Shown here in pieces: positions 53,813 through 64,000 of a DNA stretch of 64,000 bases. Each line of letters begins with the position of its first letter. Position 1 is the stretch's first letter. The DNA is from Amorphophallus konjac (taxonomy: Eukaryota > Streptophyta > Magnoliopsida > Alismatales > Araceae). The DNA is taken from positions 236,453,224 through 236,517,223 of the forward strand of contig CM040118.1 in the NCBI GenBank assembly GCA_022559845.1. Reading direction: 5' to 3'. The notes under the pieces are model-generated. The model worked only from the letters and a program-made list of their open reading frames with translations, ran no database searches and was not told the DNA's origin. The position numbers and the translations under genes were made by a program.

Positions 53813-56800
53813 TGTAATGCCCCAGATTTTTTGGATATTTTTTCGGTTATTTTTAGTGGCTCTCGGAGTGTATTTTATGTTTTACACGTATTTTTCCATG
53901 ATGCACCTTCGGAACTCTGTGTAGGGAAAACCGTGGCGTTCTCCGACTCTGGACTGTATCGGCGCGTTGTGCTCCTCTCGAGGATCGCGGAGGTAATTTT
54001 TCATAATTTTTTGAATTTCTAGAATTTTTGGGTTTTTCTATATATATTAACCCTTTCTCTCTCTCCCCTCTCATTTCTCTCTTCCCTCCCTCTCTCTTCT
54101 CACTCTCTCTCCTCTCTCCCTCTTTCTCCGGCGGACGACGGGGTGGAGCGTAGGCGAGGCAGAGGCGGCGCGGGCGAGGACGGGCGAGGATCGAGGCGGT
54201 GGAGGCGTGGCGATGCTCGGGGGCGCAGTCGTGAGCCGACGAGGGTTTCGCAGTGATTTCTTCGTGGATCGGCGTCCACGGCGCGCAAAATCTTCGATGG
54301 AGGTTGGGAGATGGACCTCCAGCTCGTGAGCTTCCTTTCCCGCAAGTTTTGTAGGCCGCGGTGAGCCGAGCGGGCGTATTTGGGGATTTTTCGAAAAAAT
54401 CCATGTTTTAGGGCTCGTGAGCCGATCTACCGTTTCACTGCACGGGCCGATCCGAGGCCGTAGATGCATGCTAGGGGCTATTTGGGGGCTTCCCCCTTGT
54501 TTTCCCCCTCTCCCGTGGAGGTATGGGGGTGTGGGATGATTTTTGGGTCATTTCTCGCCGTCCCGCTCTCGAGACGGTGTGACGGTCCTTCCAGTGACCG
54601 TCACAAGCTGTGACGCCCCAGGGTGGGTGCGTTACATGCCATGACGCCCCAAGGAGGGTGCGTCACAGGGTCAAGTTTCGTGGTCAGGCCGTCGGTCGCT
54701 CTGACTGTCTTACGATAAACCGTCAGAGTGTGTGACGCGCCTGGACCTAACCGTTACATCCGTGTTTCATGATTTTGACCGATTGGGGTCTTGAGACTCT
54801 GGCGCACCAGGGGTGGACCATCAGAGCTCTGTGACGCCCTAGCTAGGGTGCGTCAGAGTTGACATATCCCCTCTTCTAACGTGCCTAGGTAGGTCCGTTA
54901 GGGGTTGTGACGCCCAGAGGGGTGTGCGTCACAACTTGTTTTGTTCTGTCTTCTAACGCGCTAGGCTTGGTCCGTTAGAGGCTGTGACGCCCCAGGGTGG
55001 GTGCACCACAGTCAGCGTTGCTTTCTCATGTAACGCTCCTATGTTGGACCGTTACAGTGCTGTGACGGCCTAGCTTTGGACCGTTACAGCTGTGACGGCC
55101 CAAAGATAGACCGCCAGGCACTGTGTCATGCCGAAGTGGTTCTTCGTGCTTGCCGCGATCGTTTCGCATTATGTAGGTCCCTGGTCGACCCGGTTGGGAT
55201 CCAGTGGCCGACCTGCGGTCTCGTGAATGACCCAGACACCCCGAGGGTTCTGTGTCCATGTCTTGAGGGTGTCGGGAGGACCGTGCTACCTCGTTTATCG
55301 TGCTTGTGGGTTTGAGAGTCTGGGTTACTCCTCGTGTTCCGGGCTTCTATGTTACGCTTGACCGAGTCACCGTGTATCGGTGCGAGTGCTGCTAGGGTTT
55401 CCCGCACGTCGTGAGTTTCTTTGGGAAGAGGTTTCCGAGTGGGCCATGAGTAAGTCCTTGGATTGGAAGTCCAGTTGCCCAGCCTAGGGCTGGAGGGTTC
55501 CCGCTTTTCCCTGAGAGTGGGAATCGGTTTGGTGGCCTGTGAGCTACCTTGGGAACCGTGCTTCTACATTTATGCGTGGCCAGGTGCGTGGCCCGTGGAC
55601 TGTGAGTCCCGTTTCATCTCCGACCGTGGTCACCGTGCGACGGTGTTGGTACGTGGGACGGTCCCCGTACTTCGTCGGGTTCGGACATTGTTTTCCGTTG
55701 ACTTGAGAGTCTACTCCTTCAGTGACCCTCCACTAGTCGTAGCATGCTTACACATTTAGTGGTCCCACCAGGGAGTGGTGGAGAGGCTACCCTGAGGATG
55801 ATTTTTAGACTGGTTTTCGTCGGGCGCTACGTCTTGCAGCCAGAGTCCGGTTGAGGGGAAAACCAGTTAGAGGCCAGACTTGGGACGCGTGGTCTGTGTG
55901 TGCACACGTGGTTGGGGGTGGCTGGACCCACGCTGACGGGCGTGACCCCAGCTAGTCACTTGCTTTGTGGTTACTTGTACGGTGTCTCAGTTCCTGTTGG
56001 GCCAGAGGGAGACACCTGAGGCGCGGACTAAGACGTCAGTGGACGCATCCGGTCTTGCTTCTTGTGGGAGGTACTCCTGTGGAGTCGGGAGTGACAGACT
56101 GTCAGTCTCTGTGACTTCGACCTTCAGGTTTTTGGCCGTGTTGACCGTTGAGTCCAAGTTGTTTCGCCGTAGCGCGTGTGTCAGTTTTTGTGCCGTGAGG
56201 CTGGTGCTAGTAGCTTTATTGAGGTTGCGTCTTGTTGGTGCGGGGTCCGCGACCGGGTGGTTGGGGTTGCACCTTGGACAGCGTGTCCAGGTTGGCCATG
56301 TCTTGGGAGACAAGCCTCTACGACAGGGTTGCCGTGGGTTTTTACTTCGGTAAGTGGTACTATTGTGGTTTAGTAGCCCCCGACCGTGAGATCGGGGTGT
56401 ATTTTCTGGTACTGTAGGAGTAGCAGTAGTGCCGAGTTTTGACCGGCCACCGGTTCGCTATTCTTACTGTCGTTGTAGCTTTCTTTTCCGCTACCGCCGT
56501 TGTTTCCGGTTGGGGTTCCGCGGGATCCCTGGTAAGTCTCTGTTTTGGAGACTCATCCCTACTTTTCAGGTGTGACGATTCTTCCTCGAGGTTCGACGAT
56601 GCTGTTCGGAGGTTCTCAGTTGCCAGCTCGCCGAGCCTAGTGTTCACTCGGCATGTGGTACGCTTTACTACTTTAGACTGTACTTTCTGTTGGACTGGAC
56701 TCTGTTCTAGTTGTTTATTTATTTCTGTTAATTGTTGAATTGTCCTACTTTATTTCCTATTTCTTTGTACCTCCACACTCCTTTTAGCCCTTCCGAGCCC

Positions 56801-56875
56801 TTCCGGCTCGTGGGTGGCGGGTCAGGATTCGAATGGTATCGGGCCCTCCCGGTATCCGGATCTTGGGTCGTTACA
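53813..56875 (+). repeat. E2 LTR2 (3063 bp)
   Basis: Full-length partner of LTR1, with the same TATA-like site (54039-54046) and hairpin array (54573-55118). The two LTRs differ at many scattered sites, so E2 is not very recent. It ends at GTTACA, followed by AAAAC. Confidence 0.93.
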
Positions 56876-56880
56876 AAAAC

Positions 56881-58750
56881 CCTTGCCGGATCAGCGTCCG
56901 TGCAAGTGCTCGCCCTCCCACATAGCTTCCACAAAGTCCTTCATGGACTTCTCGGATGGCCTGGCTGGCCTCCGTGGGGAAGAGACACTTGAGTAGAGGG
57001 GCTGAGAGGGACCGGCGATATAACTGACCTTCCACCATGGTGAAGTGGGCTGCTCTTGCCCGCGTGCACCGTGCCTCAGCATGGTCGCACGGGAGTTGTT
57101 ATCGAAGGAGGAAATCGAGGAGAGGATCCATCCAGGAGGGTTCGTAGTTGATGGCGTTTACTTGGGGCATCAGATCATCTATACTCGGCGCTGATAATTC
57201 TTCTATCAAGATCGACCTTGAACTAGAGACTGTGGTGGCCGATGCTAGGCGGGAGAGAGCGTCTGCTCAGACGTTCTCTTCGCGTGGGATGTGGATCACC
57301 TCAAAGTGGGCAAACTCGCTTGCCGCCACCTTGGCCTTCTCTAGGTACTTCATCATGGAGGGGTCGCGAGCCTCAAACTGCCCCCGGACCTGGTTGGCGA
57401 TGAGCATGGAGTCGCTATACGCTTGCACGCTTGATGCCCCCAAGTGTTTTGCCATGCGTAGCCCAGAGAGGAGCGCCTCATACTCGGCCACATTGTTTGT
57501 GGTTGGGATGTTGAAACGCAGGGCATATTGTAGTTCCAATCCCTCCAGCGAGAGTAAAACCAATCCTGCGCCACTGCCCGCAGCACAGGAAGATCCGTCG
57601 ACGTACAGCTCCCAGGTGGGTCCCGAGGACTGCTCGGGTGACTCCTCGGCAGGTAGGGTGCACTCAGCGACGAAGTCGGCGAGAGCTTGGGCTTTGATCG
57701 CTGTTCTTGGTCGAAACTTGATGTCAAATTCTCCCAACTCGATGGCCCACTTGACCAGCCTTCCGGAAGCATCAGGGTTCTGAAGGATTTGTCGGAGGGG
57801 CTGATCGGTGAGGACGATGATCGCGTGAGCCAGGAAGTATGGTAGTAGCTTGTGAGCAGCCATAATCAGCGCGAGGGTGAACTTTTCAGTCCACGAATAC
57901 CGGAACTCCAGTCCTTGTAGTGCTCGGCTCACGTAGTAGACGGGCTTCGTGACTCCTGCTTACTCCCGTATGAGCACAGCGCTCATGGTGCTGGACGTCA
58001 CGGACAGGTACAAGAGTAGCTGCTCTCCCCTTTGGGGTTTGGCGAGGACAGGAGGAGTCGTCAGGTAGCATTTCAACTCTTCGAATGCCTGCTCGCACTC
58101 CTGGTCCCAGTCGATCCATCCCTTCTTTTTCGGTGCCAGGTTGGCTTGCTTGATCAGTCGGAAGAAGGGGAGACACCATTCGGCGGCTCGGGATAGGAAC
58201 CGAGCCAAGGCGGAGACGCACCCGGTGAGGCACTGTACATCCGTCACCCATTTCGATCGCTCCATCTCTAACACTGCTCAGATCTGGTCGGGGTTGGCCT
58301 CGCTTCCCCGATGGGTGACGAGGAAACCTAGAAATTTTCCCGATCGTACCCCAAACGCACATTTAGCAGGGTTGAGTTTCATGTTGTACCTTCTGAGTGT
58401 GGCTAGGTCGTGCAAGTGTTCGGCGGCTCGGAGACTTTTTACGAGCATGTCGTCGATGTAGACCTCCATGTTGCGGCCAATCTACGAGTCAAAGATATGG
58501 TTGACTAGGCGTTGATATGTAGCTCCTGCGTTCTTCAGTCCAAACGGCAAGCGAGTGTAGCAATACAGGCCGTGGTCGGTGACGAACACAGTCTTGTCTT
58601 GGTCGGGCTAGTGCATGCTGATATGGTGGTACCCAGAATAGGCGTCGAGGAAGCTCAGCATCTCGTGCCCGGCCGTAGTGTCGACCAGCTGATCAATCCG
58701 GGGCATGGGGAAGCCGTCTTTGGCCCGTACCTGGGCCGCTTCATAGAGCT
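56881..58750 (-). pseudogene. E1 pol: reverse transcriptase to integrase zinc finger
   Basis: Reading leftward from about 58745: reverse transcriptase with FPMPRIDQLVD-like sequence and the catalytic YIDD (MEVYIDDMLVKS, 58469), the Gypsy RNase H (FRYSWTEKFTLALIMAAHKL), a second archaeal-type RNase H (WELYVDGSSCAAGSGAG near 57600; NNVAEYEALLSGLRMA), and the first half of the integrase finger (VHEGLCGSYVGGRALARTL), ending IRQG at the E2 junction. In-frame stops near 58612, 58484, 58278, 57962, 57270 and 57110 are mostly TAG or TGA where CAG or CGA is expected. At about 58745 the similarity stops within the DLNRACPKD region, where E4 sequence begins. Confidence 0.87.
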
Positions 58751-59869
58751 TAGCGGTCCTCCAATTGACCGCAAGCCAACAGAAATGGTCTATCGTAAGG
58801 CCGCTTAAACTTGAGCCGACTTAACATAAAACGGTCGCCACTGGACCGCTTAAGGCATGAAAACGGTCTCTGGAAGGACCGCTAAGGCGTTACGGCGGGA
58901 AAATCGTAGGAATGGCCAAAACCCGACCTTTCCACGCCCCGTTCGCCCTAAAATGAAGGGGAAACAATCCTAGGGATGAAATAAACCTCCCACAAGCTGG
59001 AAGGGATCCAAACGATGCATAAATGGCAAGAAACGGGCGATTCTACCGAATCGACCCAAAATGAGTCACGTGAGTTCCCGGGCTCATACCGGTCCCAAAT
59101 GACAACCAAATACAACAAAACTGGCGGGAATGAAATGCTAACATGCCAGGGGTTCGAATGAAACTAATCTAGCAAGAAACCGTCGTCGGGAAATGGCAAA
59201 CCCGTCTCACACCCCCCGAAGCATGATTTCACCCAAATGCGATAAAACCCGCTCATACTCACACCCTTCGGCTCCAAATCGTGAGGGAACGTAGAAGAGA
59301 AGTAGGGTATCCATCTCCCTACCTCCACCGAAGTTCTCGCGCGCCGAAACAACTAAACCATGCCGAAAACGTCACACGAACCACGCCACATCGGCTTTGA
59401 ATCCACCGGGGGATCGCGCCAACGTCACGCTCCATCCTTCACCCCAGCACGCTCCACGACAACTCCATGACGTTCCTGCCTCGCCCACCTCGCCACGGTC
59501 GCATGCGCCACAGAGAGAGGAGAAGAGAGGAGAGAGAACGAGACGGAGAGAGTGAACGTGAGAATGAGTGAGGAGAGAGGGTGAAGAAGAAATAGGAAAT
59601 TAGGAATTTCCTAATTTTTGTGAAATCCGATTTTTAGCCCGAAAATTCACTAATTCATAAAAATACGGAAAAATAGTCTAAGCGATCCTCGGAAGGAGCA
59701 TAACGCAACTATAGCGTCCTCGAGTCGATGAACTCAACAGTAAATTCACCACAGGGTTCCGTAACTTATACGAGAGAAAAACCCGCGTGGATTGTAAAAC
59801 ACAACTCATGACCCACAAAAGTGATCCGAAAGCTCTCCGATAAAGATCCGAAAGACCCAGGGCATTATA
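58751..59869 (-). repeat. E4 left LTR, truncated
   Basis: On the minus strand it begins TATAATGCCCTGGGTC at 59869, after the polypurine tract AAGGAGGGGAGGC (59870-59882). It is alignable with the first part of the E2 LTR (shared GGATCGC and TGCTCC blocks) but diverged. Only about 1.1 kb remains of an expected 3 kb. It contains hairpin units of the type GCGGTCC...GGACCGC near 58760-58895. Confidence 0.7.
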
Positions 59870-61934
59870 GCCTCCCCTCCTTAGGAAATTCCATCCTCGA
59901 AATTAAAGGAGTCAACCAGAAAGAAGCAGGGAAGAACAACCCAAACGCTGCCAATACTCACCAAGCATCAGCCAAACCTCAAAACACAAAGCACGATAAC
60001 ACAATTCTCGAAAAACACAATTCAGAGGGGCACTGCCAGACCATAATCACAAGCACACACTCTGGATCTCAAGATAAATCGATCCACGAAACGAGCACGG
60101 CACTGAAAGAAAACATAAGTCTGACACCTCCGAAACAAGGCAACGTCGCTTCCGTCTCACAGGGAAAGGAGACACGACTCATGCGACGACAACAGCTACC
60201 GATAAAACATTCGACAACATAACAAATAGCAGCTTAAACAAGGAAACACAGTCCTCTCAGCTGACTGCTCGAACCATCGGTTTCCGTGCCAAAAACAACC
60301 AAACTGGCACGCAGAACGCCAACGGCAGCACTGGACCACGAGCACAATCAAGTCAGTCCTCACCTAGACATTACATCTGATTCGAGATGCATGCCAACTC
60401 TACCATAACAGAAGAGTACAGCAAAACTAACCGACAAGACCTCGGTCCACACAATGCCAAATCAAACTTACAGGGACTCCTCCCATGCTGAACACAACCA
60501 CGGCAACAACAACAACAACAACACCAACACCTGCAGAATCTCGGCTCCGTACTCAACACAGAACCACGGGACACAACTGCAAGCTGGGTCACATCGAGGA
60601 ACAATTACAGCTGAACACACGGCTAAGATTCTACATTGCGAGCACCTCACCAACAAGGACCCACAATAACAAGAACAATCTCGGAGAACACATCTCGAGG
60701 ACCACGATCACGTCCCGAGAACACAACATCGAAGAAAAAGTTACAGAGAAGCAGAGGGTACTCAATCAGCAACTATGCCGACAGATTCCCCTAATCCTCT
60801 CACATGCCAGTGCCACCAACCATAATGCTTCCAGCAATGGCACGGCAACGCACAACATCAAGGCATAAATAGCCAAGACGATAATCACACCAAGGGAAAA
60901 CAAACCTCTCGGCCAACTAGAATCTTCCAACTTCACGATCCTGATCCATGGGTTATCAGCCCACAAGCTTCCGCTGCGCACTCAACACAACGCACACAGG
61001 CATCAAGGACAACTCGACATCCGCATCTCAGCACACCCTCAGCGACATATTAATTCACAAACTGCAATATAACACGTCTCGAGTACCGATCCTGCAAATA
61101 GCCGATCACAAATCGCCAAAGTGCACACCAGGAAGAGCACCAGCTTCAGCACAAAGCACAAAGGAATGGTAGTCTCAGCTTATCCTCACGTCCTGAAACG
61201 ATCACTGAACCTTCACAGCACAACAGCTACCGACCACGGCACGCTGAACATGGTGTGCAACATCCCCCCTAAACACAAAATCTAGGTGAAAAGCCAAGCA
61301 ACCGTCGAACAAAGGTAAATCAGGCTCAGAACTATCACAGTCCACACTTAAGCAGACACAGGACAAAGGCTTCACCAAGACAGCACTTCCAAAGCTTACC
61401 TCGAAACGACACCACCAGACAAGATGAGAAGAATCAAGCTCGACTAACAGTAGCTCACCTGGAAGAAAAATCCTAGGTCCGCCCGAGCATTCTCTCAAAC
61501 AAGGCATCTAATCGATCACCTCAACATAAGCTTAACACCTCAGGGGCTGAACAAATCTCAAACTGGGACAACCAAAGCAACATAAAAATGTGCACGGTCA
61601 TCACATCAACGATAAAGTCACCAGCCACCTGAACAATCCACGAAAAAAATCTCGAACACCGCATCCCAGATTCACGCCTGCCGGTGAAATCTGCCAAGTA
61701 CAGCATAACCGAGACAAATACCATGACAAAAAAGAGCACTCCGTCACATCCTGATGAGAGTAAAACCATCTCGCATAGTGCCAACACAGCACGCACAAGA
61801 CCACACGTGGAAACAAAGCGATAAACAATCACAAAACCTACACCAGCTGCCGACTGTACTGGACCTTAAGGACTCTGCATACTGTAATATCTCGAATTCC
61901 CATGTACTTTCACACAACATGCTCTGATACCAAC
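59870..61934 (-). mobile_element. E4 internal region: non-coding relative of E2
   Basis: It is bounded by the polypurine tract at 59870-59882 and the primer site TGGTATCAGAGC on the minus strand (61921-61932), with a two-base spacer from the right LTR. About 2.06 kb; no gag or pol. The plus strand is rich in A and C, so the sense strand has the same G/T richness as E2. Open frames such as 59821-60222 show no domain. Confidence 0.75.
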
Positions 61935-64000
61935 TGTGACGACCCAGGGTCCGGATACTGAGTAAACCCGATATCACTTGGATCCTGCGAGGCCTCCCAA
62001 GAGCGGTAAAGCTCCGAAGGGATAAAAGGAGTGTGTGGAGTACATTGAAGTTCCAGATAAGGCAGTAAGCAATTAATATTTCAATGATCAGGTTTGCTAA
62101 AGTAGCAGAATTACTTTTTCAATTAACAAATTAAATTAACGGAGTCCAGTCCAAAAAAAGGCAAGTACAGTCCAATAGGAAAGAGAACGTACTCTCGAGT
62201 TGGGGGAAGCCCGACACTAGCAAAGCTGGCGATCACAAACTACCGGACAACGCCTCGAACCACGAGGAAGAAGAACGACAATACATGAAAAGTAAGGGTG
62301 AGTCTGGTGTCACTGGCTCAGTAGGGGTCCCGCAGATCCCCACTGGAAACAACGCAGTAACACACAAGACAACAATGCTAAACAGTAAAGCAGGAGCAGA
62401 AGTAACAACAGTGCTAAACTACAACAGTAAAGCTATAAAAGCAGGAGTAAGGATAGCTAAAGGAAAGAGTAAAGCCGTACCGAATAGAAACACGGCTGTC
62501 GAACGAACCTCGGCTCTCTAAGCTACTCCAAACAACAACAGAAAGGTAAACCCCGATCTCACAAAGTTGGGCGTTACTGATCCGTCAACAAAGCACTAGC
62601 GCTAAAGCGAAAGCCTACAAGAATAGGCAAAAGCCCAAAAAAAGACCTACACAGTCAAAGGCACATACATACACGAGCTCACCGTCGTGTACGCTACACA
62701 AGACTAGACTACGGGTGGAGCCAACGCGGACTACCCGACAAGTCACGTAAATCATGATGGGAACCAGTCACAAAAACATAATGAGTTAAGTGTCAGGTGA
62801 TAGAAGTACCTCCTCACTAGAAGAACAGCCAGATACGTCCACTGACGTCCTACACTGCGCCACAAGTATCTCCCACACGCCTGGGACGGCGATAACTGAG
62901 ATACTCACAGAACCAAGTACAAGGAACAACAGTAACGAGTGACTAGTCAGGGTCATGCCTGTCGGCGCTCGTCCAAACGCCCCTGACCACGTGTGCACAC
63001 ACAAGCTCAATACCTTGAGCCAGACCTCTAGTTAGTTTCCCTCCCAGTAGAACGCTACCACAAGGCAAGGGGACCCACAAAAACTAGCCTAAAAATCGTC
63101 AATCGGGAACTCACCCCGCCATCACTCCCAGGTGGGCCGACACACAGGAAAGTGTCATTAGGCTACGAATAGTGGAGGCTCACTAGACACAGAGACTCCG
63201 AAACATCAGTGCTAGAGTACGGACAGGCTAAGCACGCACTCTCGCACGTATCACAGAATACCAAGCATAAGACACAAGGTAGCACACCAAACTGCCACCG
63301 GACTCAGGACAACTACTAGACCTACTGACACAACGATCCTTGAGTCTCACGACTCGGGTCAAGATCGTCGCACAAAGGCGGTAACATGCCGCCAATCAGC
63401 CCAATCCCTAAGCCAAAGTCACAGTAAAACACTGATAAAGGAAACGGCACAGGATCGCCGGATCTACACATGCATATAACACGAATCACGGAGACCTGAG
63501 AGATCACCAAAAAAATCTCAAAGCACATGGACACGTAAATCGAGGTAAGACAGTACCTCAAGGTGTCCAAAACTATGTCTCGATCCGTACAGGACTACCG
63601 AGGCATTCACGAGGTTACATGTCAACCACTGGATTACACCGGGTTGACCAGAAACCAATCATGACTGTGAAACAGTACGGAATACTACTCGATATAATGG
63701 CACTTCTGGCCACCCTACAATATGGTTACAGCCCTCATAGGATGTCCAAGACATCCACGGGACAACGAGCAAACAACAAGGTTAAGCCAAGATAATTGGA
63801 GGCCAAACTATCGGGAAAATAGAACTCTGGGAAGAAGACGGTCACATACCTGACCGCTAGGCAAACCAGGCGGTCAGCCAAAGGCCGCTACCTTCAACAG
63901 AGAGCATAAGAGCTAGGCAGTCACCGAAGGGCCACAGAAAGCAAAAGATGATCTACCTATGGGCCGTCCCACTAAGTGTGGTGGTCACCGATGGGCCGCA
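61935..64000 (-). repeat. E4 right (5') LTR, cut by the window edge
   Basis: The plus strand begins TGTGACGACCCAGGGTCC, the complement of an E2-like LTR end (...GGTCGTCACA), directly beside the primer site. It continues past 64000. Hairpin-type words (ACGGTCAC, GACCGC, GCGGTCAG) recur from 63838 onward, in the position corresponding to the E2 array. Confidence 0.75.

Larger units (their letters stand above)
22471..56875 (+). mobile_element. E2: non-coding LTR retrotransposon with 3.06-kb LTRs, interrupted by E3
   Basis: The two LTRs begin TGTAAT(A/G)CCCCAGA and end TTGGGTCGTTACA. LTR1 is 22471-25131 plus 50432-50837 (3067 bp once E3 and its duplication are removed). LTR2 is 53813-56875 (3063 bp). 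The internal part is 2975 bp with a degenerate Met-tRNA primer site and a polypurine tract but no gag or pol. Target duplications are AATAC (22466-22470) and AAAAC (56876-56880), one mismatch. Without E3 the element is about 9.1 kb. The matching LTR lengths confirm the reconstruction. It must depend on proteins of another element. Confidence 0.92.
16163..58750 (-). mobile_element. E1: Tat/Retand-like Gypsy element with antisense ORF, interrupted by E2
   Basis: On the minus strand the surviving order is reverse transcriptase (from about 58745), RNase H and archaeal-type second RNase H (57932-57267), and integrase (57000-56881, then 22465-21490). Then come a 53-bp tandem repeat, an antisense ORF, a polypurine tract and the 3' LTR. 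Dual RNase H and an antisense ORF between pol and the 3' LTR are known features of Tat-lineage elements. E2 (22471-56875) lies inside the integrase zinc-finger region. The 5' half (LTR, gag, protease) is missing or beyond the right edge. Many nonsense codons mark it as old and dead. Confidence 0.85.

Overview
The window looks like nuclear DNA from a flowering plant with a large, repeat-rich genome. It holds one spliced host gene with plant GT-AG introns, several MITEs, and deeply nested LTR retrotransposons. I cannot name the species from sequence alone. Only one host gene is recognisable: an intact ARF1-like auxin response factor on the minus strand, with 14 coding exons between 8171 and 14061. 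It encodes 676 residues and has a TATA box near 15290. Nearly everything else is mobile DNA.

Layout. 1-5391: part of a SIRE-like Copia element (here E0, minus strand), with gag, a decayed pol and its 5' LTR. 5392-8170: non-coding sequence with one MITE. 8171-15296: the ARF gene, with two MITEs and a tiny retroposon in its introns. 16163-58750: a Tat/Retand-like Gypsy element (E1, minus strand). Its 3' LTR lies upstream of ARF in the same orientation, and it carries an antisense ORF. E1 is split at 22470 by E2 (22471-56875, plus strand), a non-coding element with 3.06-kb LTRs. The first E2 LTR is split at 25131 by E3 (25132-50426, minus strand), an Ogre/Tat-like element of about 22 kb. The gag gene of E3 is split by E5 (44558-47607), a 3.05-kb solo LTR. 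Target duplications of 5 bp (one of them with a mismatch) mark the E2, E3 and E5 insertions, so the order is E1, then E2, then E3, then E5. 58750-64000: E4, a diverged relative of E2 on the minus strand, joined to broken E1.

The most unusual region is the antisense half of E3 (27900-34925). Three plus-strand genes lie in tandem opposite to gag-pol, each with a TATA box 89-100 bp before its ATG. Two share a homologous leader peptide, and two share a homologous C-terminal half. They contain plant-mobile-domain/DUF7745-like sequence. Short palindromes (arms GGCGTCCAG/CTGGACGCC, spaced by AT-rich DNA) sit directly upstream of the TATA box in both E3 LTRs and also directly upstream of the TATA box of the second antisense gene. 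This suggests that the sense and antisense promoters share one palindrome-based control module. More generally, four of the five LTR families here (E1 is the exception) carry an array of a short family-specific word.
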